Shown here: piece after piece, positions 24,515-36,177 of the stretch
Position numbering within the stretch: the stretch's first letter is position 1
Layout: each line of letters opens with the position of its first letter
Assembly (NCBI GenBank): GCA_021292105.1
Contig: CM037870.1
Coordinates: forward strand, 11,705,353 to 11,769,352
DNA length: 64,000 nt
Source of the DNA: Anadara kagoshimensis
Taxonomy: Eukaryota > Mollusca > Bivalvia > Arcoida > Arcidae
Direction of reading: 5' to 3'
Translations under genes and position numbers: made by a program
Notes under the pieces: model-generated
What the model saw: only the letters and a program-made list of their open reading frames with translations
Told to the model about the DNA's origin: nothing
Database searches by the model: none

Positions 24515-24710
24515 TATGTTGAGAAATTAAGGGCGATAATTCATATGGTCAAATTGAGGGAGATATAACATTGTGATAAATTGAGGACGATGACAAATTG
24601 AGGGCGATATTTCATTGTTCATAGTAATGAATTGTGAGATATTTTTCATTGTTATAGTGAGAAATTGAGGGCAATATTGCATTGTTTATGATGAGAAATT
24701 ATATGACCAG
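24515..24710 (+). repeat. Degenerate tandem repeat in the gene 3 3' region
   Basis: Four or five imperfect units of the form aaattgagggcgatatttca-ttgtt, starting about 50 bp after the stop codon. The corresponding gene 4 region has one such unit at most. Confidence 0.65.
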
Positions 24711-24861
24711 TCTCTCTCTGTGATAAGATTTCTCTGATATAATGTTCGCGTGTACAACTTGTCCATAAATAAAAACCATGGCTATCTGATAGAGTGATGT
24801 AATTTAAATTTAGTTTAAATGATTCATATGGATTTGTATAATTGTTTGTTTTATTTATTGC

Positions 24862-25240
24862 CAATTGATACGCTATGGTAAAGCTTGTTTCCACTACGAG
24901 AACTTTCTACAACAAAGCAGACTGCTTGTAAATACATTCTTGACCCAGCGATTAGGCTTATCAAGGCCCTCAAAAAGTTTTATGACCGTCATCATATTGT
25001 TGATAAGTTTGATGATTCTGTTTCCAGAATTGTCCTGGATATATTTGACGTCTAACAACTTTGATTACACGCATGGTGGGTGTAACTAGCTTAACAAGAG
25101 GTGCTTACTCCTCCGGAGCACCCGTCCTCACTTCCCTGGTAGAAAATCATGTGTCTATCCTAACTTATCGAATCCAAACTACTTTACTTTGCTTCTGGAT
25201 TGTGATTCGGACATGGATAAGTATGTTTGTTGTTTGATAT
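24862..25240 (+). repeat. LINE-A fragment with coding remnant
   Basis: Starts in the RT tail (reads LIRYGKACFHYENF) and ends gacatggataagtatgtttg. Confidence 0.75.
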
Positions 25241-25565
25241 AACATAGATTAATTTTCAATCAGAATCATAAGAAGCATTTCTCGTTTGAATGTTTACAAT
25301 GAACATTTCATAACCGTATTTTGTTTAAGATTTTGAAACATTCATTATAAATAAAAACCACCTTGCTTCATGTTTTATGTATTATATAGCACATAGATTA
25401 GGTTATAAGTCAAGAATTAACTAATGACAATTGTTAGACAATTGTTAGACGATATTAAATGGTGTCAATTCATCAATGAAATGGTTCCATTTTAGACCAC
25501 AGTTCATTATATTTATACCCAGCCAATCACCAAGACACAGGTCTAGGGCAAAGAAAACCTTTTCT

Positions 25566-25735
25566 CGTGTGACAGGTGTAGCTAGCTAAACAGAGGGAGC
25601 TTAACCTTTGGAGCACCTGACCTCATTTCTCTGGTGGAAGTTCACTTATCTAACCTAACTTGTAAGTTTCAAAGTTTTTAATTTGCTTCTGAATTTGTGA
25701 TTCGGACATGGGTCAGTATTTTTGGTTTTTGATTC
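25566..25735 (+). repeat. LINE-A 3' UTR fragment
   Basis: gacaggtgtagctagctaaa to gggtcagtatttttggtttt. Confidence 0.7.
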
Positions 25736-25974
25736 TCAATTTGGATCTAATGAGATCAAACCCACAGTAGTGTAAGGTTGTCGATATTAAAGCAGTTGCT
25801 TAATCCATTACACCGCACGGCCATGATGATCCGAGTCTAATAACTGAAAGTTGATTAGGTCAAATAGAGAATCTTTTAAAATAGCTTACTTATTCTGCAA
25901 TGAACGCTGAAACCACTAACATCATACGTCTCTGCAATCATTTGGATCATAAATGTATTTGTATTATAAATTTA

Positions 25975-26480
25975 TATCTTATCAAGGCCTTCGAAATGTT
26001 TTATGGTCGTCATCACAATATTGTTATTTCGTATGATGGATCTGTAACCAAGATAATTCTGAACATATTTGACGTCCCGTTCATTGTCTATTTTTTAATA
26101 TAGTTAGTTAAATATGGTAATTACTCATCCGTTACACCCCTCCTCAATTCAATTTGTTTCACAATTATACGTTATGGTAGAACTGTAAACAACAAAGCAA
26201 ACTGATGTAAAGCCTAAAACAGTAATTGCCAGAAGATGTTATCTGCGGAATCTGAATGTTGCATTGCCGTCATCACACTGTTGTTGATAAGTATGCTACT
26301 TGACTTTCCATAGTTCCAAGTTTCTTACATTTCATGATTTTGATTACATAGGTGGCGAGTGTAGCTAGCTAACCAGCAACACCCTGCCTCAATATCATAG
26401 TGGAAGTTCACGTGGTTTAACTAAATTTGCCAGTTTACAAAGTTATTTGGACATGGATTAGTATGTTTATATTTGACATT
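25975..26480 (+). repeat. Two overlapping or joined LINE-A fragments
   Basis: A coding remnant (tcaaggccttcgaaatgttt, 25980-26090) is followed by a second start (acgttatggtagaactgtaa, 26168) and a 3' UTR ending tggacatggattagtatgtt at 26467. Confidence 0.6.
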
Positions 26481-26929
26481 TGCCAGATGCACAGACATCA
26501 TTGACACAGTTCCATACACTGGATTTAGACAGCCAAAAATATTTTCGACTTCCCAATGTTCAGCGGATAAAGCCAACTAGTAAACTTTGATGGCAACTTT
26601 ATTGTCAAGGATCTGACACGCATTTGGTATCTCGCTTTAGCGCTAGTTCCAACTGGCTGCATAAATAAAGTAAATAAGTAAATGTCTCTTTCAGCATATG
26701 GAAATTTTCAAGCTATTGTCATTGACCATCATTAAAAGTTTTTTGACAATATCCTCACACCATACTTCTAATCTGGGTCTTCTATACACATAATTTGTCT
26801 CGTTATATCTAGAATCGAGTCCATACTTAGGAAGCCTATCCATTGATGTTTATAATATATTTCGTATTATTGTCAGAAATATACTATAATTGTCTAAATT
26901 TCCTGCAAGTTAAAATTTGAAATTTCTCA

Positions 26930-27130
26930 AAAACTAAGGTATACTCCCTCATGCAAAGTATTTCCTTAGCTTAATTTGGTAAAATATATTTTTGTCCTTT
27001 TAATTTGGTAGCTTTTCAGCATCTTCAAAATAATTTTGGTTTCATAATTTTGGTCCAAGCACTACTGATGAGGAATTGTATTCCGAAACGGCCGTCTACT
27101 GCTGTAAAATTAAAACTGGTATAATATGTA
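26930..27130 (+). mobile_element. Retrozyme-like repeat carrying a hammerhead
   Basis: The block from caaaaactaaggtat through gtatttccttagc to the hammerhead and aaaactggtataat also occurs upstream of the gene 1 hammerhead (about 1525-1710), upstream of gene 2 (8855-8960, shorter), and reversed in the gene 4 intron (about 31309-31520). A dispersed non-coding repeat with a terminal hammerhead fits the known retrozyme class of non-autonomous elements. Borders are approximate. Confidence 0.5.
27046..27111 (+). ncRNA. Hammerhead ribozyme motif, intact core (free-standing copy)
   Basis: All core elements are present: CTGATGA (27065-27071), stem II GGAAT-TGT-ATTCC (27072-27084), GAAA (27085-27088), a short stem III around GGCC and the cleavage triplet GTC (27094-27096). 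Stem I AGCACTA/TACTGCT has one C-C mismatch; the outer AATTTT/AAAATT helix is kept. The best candidate for self-cleavage in the window, probably weak as a monomer because stem III is tiny, as known for animal retrozyme-type hammerheads. Confidence 0.75.
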
Positions 27131-27225
27131 ATACTATTCTTCCACGTGAAAGCAAAGCATATATGCTTTTGCATACATACGTTTTGCATGCTATGTAATG
27201 TTACATATGAAAGCCAACATCACCG

Positions 27226-27424
27226 CATGATCCGGGCTTTAGATGTAAGCAAACCTCGCCGCATGATCCGGATTTCAGATGTAAGCAAACATCATCGCAT
27301 GATTCGGGCTTTAGATGTAAGCAAATCTCGCCGCATGATCCGGATTTCAGATGTAAGCAAACATCACCGCATGATTCGGGCTTTAGATGTAAGCAAATCT
27401 CGCCGCATGATCTAGGCTTTAGAC
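27226..27424 (+). repeat. 36-bp minisatellite with a 72-bp higher-order unit
   Basis: Five full units and one partial, each catgatccgg-type start, then tagatgtaagcaaa. Two variants (gggctttag and ggatttcag) alternate, giving a 72-bp dimer. The frame stays open (RMIRALDVSKHH type) because 36 is a multiple of 3; no reason to call it a gene. Confidence 0.9.
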
Positions 27425-27449
27425 AGAATGGAAATGTTAGGTGTATCTA

Positions 27450-27760
27450 TCTAGAAAGGAAGCGCTAAATCTTCTGGAGCATCCCACCTTGTTTCTCCTG
27501 TGTGAATACGCCAGTTTTTAAAAGTACATATCAATGCAACATGTTAATGATTGCAGTGTATTTTTGTAATGTTAGTTACTTTCCATTCCAAATGTATTTA
27601 CTATTATCCCACCTCAGATAAAAAAAATCCTTTATTCCCATTGGCCTCACTTCCCTGGTGGAAGTTCACGTGTATAACCTAACATGTCAGTTCCAAAGTT
27701 TTTACTTTGCTTCTGGATTGTGATTCGGATATAGACTAGTATGTTTGTTTTTGATTAGTA
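27450..27760 (+). repeat. LINE-A 3' ends (one decayed, one good)
   Basis: A decayed stretch (ttctggagcatcccaccttg, about 27470) and a clean short copy from 27645 (cctcacttccctggtggaag) to tagtatgtttgtttttgatt. Confidence 0.65.
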
Positions 27761-28539
27761 ACCTAATATAGGGTTATATTTGGCTCCCCTACCCCCTCCC
27801 CCCAAAAAAAAGGTCAGTAGTGATTACGCCTCCTATAGCCTGTATAAACAGTGGCGTCATCAAAGCGTGTTTCTGCAGATATATTATGTTTTGACATTTT
27901 TAAGATCAAGAACTTCGGTAAGATAAATCCGTTACATAGTAATTACCTATAGTGACCTAATATGGTAATATATAGATTATTGAAATTCATATTAATACTA
28001 TTAATAAATTTGTGTAGCAAATAAATTTTTAGTAATTTGTTACAAAATAAATACATAATACATAAAAACGATTTCCGACTTTGGTTTCCAGATCACAAAT
28101 GTCATTAAATTTAAACTCTAGAAATGAAAAAATACCTTTCTGATTTTATTTAAACAACACTTTAAAATAGCAATATTATTTCTGAAAACGAATCAAATAT
28201 AAGTGTAGAACTTTTGAAAAAATAAAAATAGGGTATAAACAATTGCCTTCGGTTTATTAACGACACATTTGAACTAAAATTAATATTATTTAAGTGACAT
28301 ATAATGTACTTTCTATCTATACTGGTTATATACTACATATCAAAATATGTTATGATCTTTATTGAATTTAATATCCGGACAATTTTATCAAATTTAAACT
28401 GAGTTTACTTTGGATTACCGTACATCATAATAGTGCTTTAACACTTTCAAACAATCAGAATTGCATTAAGATTAAACGGCAATTGGTTTTATTTAGCTCA
28501 CGGGATTGTAATGTCATTTAGTTTTTTAGGCGAGTTGAA

Positions 28540-29010
28540 ATAAAAAACCAACATATTGATCCATGTCCGAATTACATCCCACAAGCAAAGTAAAAACTTT
28601 GGAACTGACAATTCAGGTTAGGCCCGTGAAGGGAAGTGAGCCCAAATGCTCCGGAAGGGTAAGCACTTCCTGTTTAGTTAGCTACACTCACCAAGTTTGT
28701 AATCAAAATTGTATGAAAGGAACATGGGATATCAAATATATCTAGGGCAATCCTGGACACAAATACATCAAACGTATCAACAATACTGTAATGACGGTCA
28801 TAAAAAATTTTTAAGGGCCTTAATAAACCTAGGCTTGCAATATCCCTGAGTCAATAATTTATTTGCAAGCAGTCTGTTTCGTTGTACAAAGTCATCGTGG
28901 AGGGAACAAACTCAACCACAGCGTATTAATTGGAAAACAAATACACCATAAGCAGGAGATCCAGGCATATTGCTGCATAGAAAAGGAAGTTGACAATAGA
29001 CAAAGGCAAA
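28540..29010 (-). repeat. LINE-A fragment with coding remnant
   Basis: From aaccaacatattgatccatg to atacaccataagcaggagat; among the longer minus-strand copies. Confidence 0.72.
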
Positions 29011-30030
29011 GTCTGAATATTAACAAAACTTTCGAAAATAGTGCTTAAACTGAAATTTGTCTGCAAATTTAAATAATTTCTGCTCTATTTTCTGATGTCA
29101 GTGGAATCAAAGGACTGAACGTTTATAACATGCCCATGGAGAGGACGCCATTCACACTAAGTTTAATTTTTCTTCATTTTCTTGCTAAAAGGAATTTAAA
29201 AAATAACAATTTAAAATGGTACAATTAGAATTGGAGATTTTTACAACACACCAAATAGAACTAAAATACGCACATAAAGATTTCAATTGATCTATCACTA
29301 ACACATATTGAAAAAAAAGTTTTTCTACAGTGTGAAAACGTGTTGATATATTAGTCATCTACAGTTGAAATGTGTTAGTTGCTATATATTTGGATTTATA
29401 TCAAATAGATTATGCGAACATCATCAAAGTACACAAGTTGATTTGTATTACAGTTTAGTAACTGGAAATGAAATTTGATAATAAAGTTAAGAACAATTTT
29501 AGGGAATGTTTATAACGAATATAAATGGAACATACTTATTAAAACTTAGTTTAGATCACTACAATCGTTTTAATCTTATATAAGAAGGTACATTCAAACC
29601 ATCAGTACTTTATGTAACTATAGAAACATTTCAACTTTACTGGTGTAATCAAACAATTTTTATCCAATAAATCAATCAAAATACCGTATACGTAATAAAT
29701 AAACGAAGTCAAATAATGTATACTAGAAACCCTATGCAATTCAGCAATTTTTTACTGCTAACACTATCCATAAATTTAACAATACAATATATTTAATAAG
29801 CTTCTTAAGTTTCTCTTTGATTTTCGACAGGAGAGTTTTTATTTCAAATTAATATGACAAAACCATAGTACATAATTTTCAGGTTAAGAGTTTTTTTTTT
29901 TTTTTTTGAAAGTGTATTTCGACCTTTTTTTAAATAAAAAACACGATTCCACATAGTTCGTCCTGATAAAAGTATGTACGATGTGTTGGATGTACAAAAA
30001 CGAAACGTCAGTTCAAAAAAGTTGAATCAG
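29011..30030. other. Intergenic before gene 4 promoter
   Basis: AT-rich, with a T16 run at 29892; no gene or element recognised. Confidence 0.45.
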
Positions 30031-30123
30031 CCAATGAAAACTGTTTATCAATTTTCCATATATTATATATTTTGAAATCTGACTTAGTTATTTCAATTTT
30101 CAATTTTCATTGCTTTTCTCAAG
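30031..30123 (+). promoter_or_regulatory. Candidate promoter and non-coding exon 1 of gene 4
   Basis: CCAATGAAAA at 30031, then TATA-like tatattatatat at 30059-30070, then a probable first exon from about 30090 to 30123 ending ctcaag/gtgagt. The resulting 5' intron (30124-30696) ends at the acceptor abutting the ATG. Confidence 0.48.
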
Positions 30124-30696
30124 GTGAGTTTCTTTTATGTAGTTCTATTATTTGTTTTTTGTTGTTTTAATTTTGTATTCTTTAAATACACTACCATGCA
30201 CTTTTAAAGTTAGAAATTTTAATCAACACAAATTATTTTGTACTAAATCTGCCACATAAAATGGATAAAATACAAAACTGTTTTCCGTTGCACGTCCTTC
30301 GTGCTTTGTTTGCATTTTATCACCAATATATATTCAATGGCAGTTTCTGAAACAGATATTGTCATATCTAAGTACGCACTACGTTTATTATTCCATATGT
30401 GTAGGAGTATAGTTGTCATTGCTAAAGCGGCGTCACTCATTTATTGCATATTCCTATAGCCGTGATGTAAATCGTTGGTTGTTTCAGTCATTGGAAATGC
30501 AAGTGATTAAGCATAGTGTTTTAAATTCATATCAGGATAAAAACTCTGAAACAAGTCCTAACATTGTACGAGGAATTGCGTTCATATTTAAAAGTGAAGC
30601 GGCCATTAATATTGCATCAGATGCATTTTTGTAAGTTAAAAAATTTGCAAACGTATAAAATTATCATATATAGTATAATTTCATGGCATTTTTCAG

Positions 30697-33224
30697 ATGG
30701 CATCGAGCGCTGTTCTCCTGTTGTCAGGTATCTTATTTTTGGTAGCGATTAGCATGACTGGTAAGTGATAAGTAATCTAATGAATCGTAGATTCGATGAA
30801 TTTTGACTACTTTTACAAAATGATTTCTTTTGAACAAGATTTAAAATTAACTTCATAAAAAACATATTGATCAAATCATATTTAAAAGCAAAGTAAAACT
30901 TGGATATGTATTTAATTATACGAATTTCAACTTGAGAAGCGCGACTAGGTTGTCTGGAAGGGTGAACCGTTTAGCTAGCCACATCCGCCACGTGTGAAAC
31001 TAAAATTCGGAATAAAAAGATGATAACAATATGATACTTACAATATATCTAGGATAATGAATACTTTCAGGCATCGCTTAAATGCCGAGCTTAAAATCGA
31101 TAGTTATTTAAAGTCGTAAAACCCTTTTGGCTATTTTGTACAGGCAGTGGTCGGTTTTTCTTTTCGTTGTCAGATTTTTATTTGCTTTGGTATTTCCATT
31201 TAAAAAGGTCACAAATATGTTAAAGCATTCGTTAAAAATGCAATAATTGTCAGAAAATGGCATTTAAAAATGACCAGTAAAACTGTATCCAATTACATAT
31301 CATAACAGTGTTATTTTTACAGCACTAGAACTGGTTGGTGGTTTTGGAATAGGTCAAATAATCAGTAGTGTTTAGACCAAAATTGCGAAACCAAAATTTG
31401 TCAAGAGGTTAAAATTATATCCAAAATACCAAAATACCAAAATATATCACCAACAGCTAGATAAGGAAATGCCTCGTATGAGGAAGAATACCTTAGTTTT
31501 TGAGGAATTTAAATAGCAGCATATTTAAACAATAGTATCCAAGGAGTATAAGAAAAGACAATATTTGACTATCCAACATCATGTTGACATACGACTTTTC
31601 AACATCATACAGTTAACATTATTCGTAAACATATGTTTGTTGATCACCTTGTATTAAGTATAAATTATAAAGTTTGTTTTCAAAATGGACAAGAAAGTAA
31701 TTAATATCAATAAAATATACGAGGGCCGTTCAAAAAGTCTTGTCCTTCATAATAAAAACACAAATTAAGACGTTTTATTTATGATATTAAGACCCTGGAT
31801 CCATTTTCTAAATACATTCGCATTTTCTTTTTTGGATATACCATTGAGAAACTGATGAATTGCTGAACCTATCGATGAGCGAGATCTGTATCGACGACCA
31901 GAAAGGTGTTTCTTAAGTTTAGAAAAGAGATAAAAGTCACACGGTGAAAGATTAGGTGAATAAGGTGGATGAGGTAAAACAACAACACGTTCCTTGTACA
32001 AAAATTCAGTCACCAACTTAAATTTGTGAGCAGGAGCATTGTCATGGAGTAACCGAATATCTCGAATTCCTGACTTTGGTCTTTTCTTTTCATAATTTTT
32101 CTTTCATTTTCTTAAGAATTTTATTTTTATAAATGTTTTCCGTGATACCTTTGCCTTAAAGGATGGGAATTTGGGCAACTATGTCGTTACTTTTGAAAAA
32201 TATAGCATAAAGAACTTTCTTTGTGCGTTGAGTGCGCCTTGCAATTTCAGGTCGTTTTCCTTTTCTGGTTAGCCATATTTTATTATTTATCTTTTTATGT
32301 GGCTTAAAGTAATATACCCGTGTTTCGTCACCTGTAACTATATCAACCAGACGCCTGCTGTTACATTTACCATATATTTTCAGCAGATTTTTCAGTTTTT
32401 ATCTGAGAATGAAATGTACGGCCCCCATTGATAAACCAACGACTTCAGCTATCTGTTTAACAGTCAACCTTCCATCCCTATTGACCAGTTTTTGAATTTC
32501 TGTAATGTTTTCTTTGGTGCATGCTGTTTTTGGTCCTCCAGAACGGGCCTTATCAGAAATGTCGTTAACACCATTTTTAAATTTACGTATCTAGCGTGAG
32601 ATGGACCTATATGACAGCTTTTGCTCACCAAAAACATCTTGCATTTCAACGAATGTTTGTTTGGGCGATTTAACGAGTTTTGCACAGGCTTTCATGAAGC
32701 TTCCCATTTCAATATTGTTTTTACCTGTCATGTCCGTCATTTTCCAAGCAGTGTAACGAGTGTTATGTTGAAAATATGGCAAGAAAACTAATTCTTTTGC
32801 ATATAAAAATGTTCCACGTGTTTGGGAATGAACTCAGTCACCCGTGACAAGTGACAATATAATAAATTACGGTGTTTTATTTACGGTTTACAGGAAGGGA
32901 CAAGACTTTTTGAACGACCCTCGTAAACGATTACAAAAAAATAATTCTAAAGCTATGCCAAAATTAACACACTATTGAATTTTAGAGTCTGCAACTCAAG
33001 CACCTATAACTCAAGGACCTGCAACTCAAGCACCTGCAACTCAAGCACCTGCAACTCAAGCACCTGCAAATTCAGCATCTGTAACTCAAGCACCTGTTGA
33101 ATCTACATCTACAGCAAACACTGGGGCTGGCTCTGGAAAAAATGAAGGTTCTACAAGCTCTCTGAGATATCTGACACTTTTCATAATGTTATGCATTAGT
33201 TTAGTATTGATGCAACATGTATAA
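30697..33224 (+). CDS. Gene 4: secreted ATQAP-repeat mucin-like protein with hydrophobic tail
   Basis: Coding exons 30697-30760 and 32986-33224, 100 aa. The ATG abuts a tttttcag acceptor; exon 1 is 64 nt, phase 1, donor gtaagt; the acceptor is gaattttag, as in gene 3. The leader is MASSAVLLLSGILFLVAISM. The body begins ESATQAP and carries a pentapeptide repeat (ATQAP and variants) over residues 24-59, then a Ser/Thr/Gly-rich stretch, then the tail LTLFIMLCISLVLMQHV (84-100). Closest relative of gene 3: near-identical leader, splice sites, tail and part of the 3' UTR, with an unrelated repeat in the middle. The 2225-nt intron holds a 1204-bp mariner; without it the intron would be about 1.0 kb, like that of gene 3. 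A CCAAT/TATA pair and a donor at 30124 suggest the promoter and first exon. Confidence 0.74.
30865..31018 (-). repeat. LINE-A 3' fragment, diverged (gene 4 intron)
   Basis: aacatattgatcaaatcata to cgccacgtgtgaaactaaaa. Confidence 0.5.
31315..31385 (-). ncRNA. Hammerhead ribozyme motif, decayed copy (gene 4 intron)
   Basis: Read on the minus strand: AATTTTGGTCTAAACACTA, then CTGATTA (core G lost), a stem II remnant ending ATTCC, AAAA in place of GAAA, and TAGTGCTGTAAAA closing stem I. Stem III is scrambled. Clearly the same repeat as the other three copies, and dead. Confidence 0.5.
31720..32923 (-). mobile_element. mariner DNA transposon, 1204 bp, flanked by TA
   Basis: Terminal inverted repeats: CGAGGGCCGTTCAAAAAGTC at the left and its near-perfect complement at the right (gactttttgaacgaccctcg), about 27 bp, each bordered by TA (31718-31719, 32924-32925). 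Size, TIR and TA duplication are standard for mariner. Inserted within the intron of gene 4, in the opposite orientation. Confidence 0.93.
31765..32740 (-). pseudogene. mariner transposase (D,D34D), frameshifted
   Basis: Transposase on the minus strand, about 325 codons from ATG at 32740 (MTDMTGKNN) to the stop at 31765. The N-terminal helix-turn-helix part (FVEMQDVFGEQKLSYRSISR) is interrupted by a stop and frame changes. The first catalytic Asp is in TGDETRV (about 32325), the second in HDNAPAH, the third in YSPNLSPCDF; exactly 34 residues lie between the last two, the mariner signature. The C-terminal part (31765-32055) is in one frame. Inactive because of breaks in the first two thirds. 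Confidence 0.88.
32996..33090 (+). repeat. 15-bp coding repeats of gene 4
   Basis: gcaactcaagcacct and variants, about six units, encoding ATQAP. Confidence 0.92.
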
Positions 33225-34100
33225 CATAAAAAAGTCAAATTAATGGTGACGTGAAATAACATAAGGGCAATGTTACGTTGTTTTGTTTTGGACGAAAAAT
33301 TGTATGATCAGTTGTTTCTGTGATGTAATTTCTCCGATACAATGTTTACTTGTACCATGTGAAAGAAACTTTTTATGCAAAAATTATAGACATTCGACAG
33401 TACATTGTACAAAAATCCAATTTGCTTTTGATTGTTTTTAATAACAGTAGCATGATTTATTGTAATATCAAAATCATAGGAATGTATTTACTTAAATCAT
33501 TAAAAGGAATATGTAATAACTATATTGAAGAATGTTTTCAACCATTTCAAATAAAATTCACCTTGTTAATTGTTTTTGTGTTGTGTTATTATCTTCCGAA
33601 ATTGTAAAATTGACACTTGTATTAAAGATTGGACGTATAAAACATAATTTAACTAACGCCAGTTGTTGGCCGATATTCAGACGCAGTTAACATCTTGACA
33701 CTAAGGCAGCTCACTTGGTATGTACTCGCTATGAATGTAAACACTCGAACCACTGCTGAATATGACAAGACTTTAAAAAGGACCCTGTTTCTATCGGCAA
33801 GCACCCAGTCTTTAGAAATGATAGTCATATTTTCTTTGGAAGAGACCTTACTGATGTACCGTTTAAAGTACAAGTTGTTTACTTAAGAACCCTGACGAGG
33901 TTATGTTCAATGTGCGAGGTTATGCGAAAATGTATACCAAAATTCAAGTATAAAATTTTTATCATAAATTCGGGAACTTTAAATATGCAACGAATTAAGT
34001 CGCTTAGAGATAAGTTTATTCGGATATTGCAAGCTTAACATTATCAAGGCTCTCAATAATATTTATGGCCGTCACCACCATATTGTTTATAATGCAAAAC
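33225..34100. other. Gene 4 3' region and intergenic
   Basis: 33290-33360 (tgtatgatcagttg, tttctccgatacaatgtt) matches the gene 3 3' region at 24695-24765, so it is shared 3' UTR. A possible poly-A signal, aataaa, is at 33550. Confidence 0.5.
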
Positions 34101-34104
34101 AAAC

Positions 34105-34570
34105 ACACCAATCGAAAACAAACATACTAATCCATGTCAAAATCAAAATCCCGAATCAAAGTACAACTTTGAATTTGAAAAAAAAGTCAAACACGTAAAT
34201 GTCTAAAAGGGAATTAAGACCGTTTGCTCCAAAAGGTCTAAGTACCTCTTGCTTAGCTAACTTCACCGCCACTGTGCAATACAAGTTGAGTATAGGAACA
34301 TGGATCTATTGAACATCAAATATATCCAGGGCAATCCTGGACACAGATACATCATAATTGTTAAAAGTACTGCGATAAAACTTTTTGAGGGCCCTGATGA
34401 CCCTGGGTTTGCAATTATTCTGGGTCAACATTTACATTGTAGGCAGTTTGCTCCGTTGTATAAAGTTTTCATATTGTGGACAAGCTTTACCGTAACGGAT
34501 CTATTTGTGCAAAGATACACCATTAGCAGGCTAAGCAAGTATAGAAAAGAAAAGTTGAAAATAGAAAATG
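34105..34570 (-). repeat. LINE-A fragment with coding remnant
   Basis: aaacaaacatactaatccat to gatacaccattagcaggcta. Confidence 0.65.
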
Positions 34571-34579
34571 TGTAGTCAT

Positions 34580-35040
34580 GACGTTTGTCAATATCCCATG
34601 CCCAAATCAAAAACTCAAAGCAAAGTAAAAACTTTAAAGCTAAAACATTAGGTGGTTTAACATATGAACTGCCACCAGGCAAGGAAGGCCTGATGCTCCG
34701 GAAGAGTAAACAACTCTTGTTTAGATAGCTACACCCGCAAAGTGTGTAATCAAAATTGAAAATCAAAGGAACATGGAACTATGGGACGCCAAATACATCC
34801 AGGTAATTTTGGACACAGACATCGTACGTATTAGTGCTATTTTGGTGACAGCCGTAAAACATTTTGAGGGTCGTGATAAGACTAGGCAAGCAATAAGTTA
34901 TTTGTAAGCAGTTCTTCGTCATATAAAGTTATCATAGTTCGAACAAACTCTACCATAGCGTATTAATTTAGAAACAAATATACCATCAGCACGAGACGCG
35001 AGTATATTGATGTATAGAAAGGCAAATTTACAATGTAAAA
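34580..35040 (-). repeat. LINE-A fragment with coding remnant
   Basis: Begins at once after the previous copy, same orientation: catgcccaaatcaaaaactc to ataccatcagcacgagac. Confidence 0.65.
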
Positions 35041-35157
35041 ATTGAAATCATCACCTTTGTCATACATACAAGATAAAATCAAAATTGTAAAGAACAGTTA
35101 TTTTGCCTTCTGAAGAAGCCACATATATATGTATATATATATATACATATACAGAAG

Positions 35158-35280
35158 TGGTCTGTCAAACGGTTGACTACTAACTAAGGAGTAAGTGCCG
35201 AATCAGCAGCTTTTCGGGGACACTTATTGGCTATCTATACATCGAGCACTCGCCAACGGTACTTCAACTTAAGGCTCAAA
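35158..35280. repeat. MITE family T partial copy
   Basis: ctgtcaaacggttgactact, then aagtgccgaatcagcagctt; the right end is not found. Confidence 0.45.
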
Positions 35281-36177
35281 TGTAGAATGTAAAATTAAAA
35301 ACTTATGCCTTTGCATCAATTTTATTGTTTCTAAAGTCTATGTGTTTTACGATCCACAACCTAATTAAAAGAATATCACCTCTATGAGTGTAAAATATGT
35401 TTTTCTGAACAAGAGTTTTGACATGAATCCGCAAACCTCATCTGGAATTATTTACTCAACACGAGTGTTCATAAAAACATTAACACAAATAGCAATGTAT
35501 GATTCATTTTCTCACTGCACTTTAGGGAAAAAAATACTTTCTCAATTTATTGCACACCGAAATGTAGAAATTACTGTGTAAAAAATGTTAAATATTTTTT
35601 CACGGAACGTAATATGTATATACATAATAATTGTCGACTACGGAAAGACAAAATGCCAACCCCGGGTTCAGAAAACGGGATATACTTACAAACGTAAAAC
35701 AAAAACAACACGTATAGGAAAACAATACGGACCTGTCCACTTGAACTTTAATTTTATTATTTATCATGGACCAGAGAATAACTTTATAGGAAATCAAAGT
35801 TAGTGTTTTTTGTCGACACGTTTTGAAACAAGAATTCAAATACGTATCCGTATATAGAATCAATGATCGTAAGTTTTAGGCAATAACAGAAATATTAACC
35901 AGGTTGTGCATTGTGTATGCATTAATTGCGGTTCTTAAACTGTCCATGTTTTTGGAAGATCATCGTGTATGAATAAATGGAAGGAAAAGCGGACAAGTCA
36001 AGTGTTGTCATTGAAATATTTATTACAATGTATGTCATTTAATAGACTATCCGTTTCTTGTGTACATGATAAGTCAGCGCGTAATAAATTCAAAATAACT
36101 TTTTAAAACGTGTTTGAATTATCAAATATTATCACATAATGAACACTCCCCAGCTAGACATGCCTTTCAAGTAAAAT

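Noticed and set aside
27146-27415. 89-codon frame with RMIRALDVSK-type repeats
   Set aside because: Open only because the minisatellite unit is 36 bp; no signal peptide, splice context or promoter.
27226-27424. Possible CRISPR-like array
   Set aside because: Units are contiguous with no unique spacers, and the surroundings are eukaryotic; it is a minisatellite.
33649-33886. Overlapping open frames on both strands downstream of gene 4
   Set aside because: Short (63-74 codons), no recognisable motif, no splice or promoter context.
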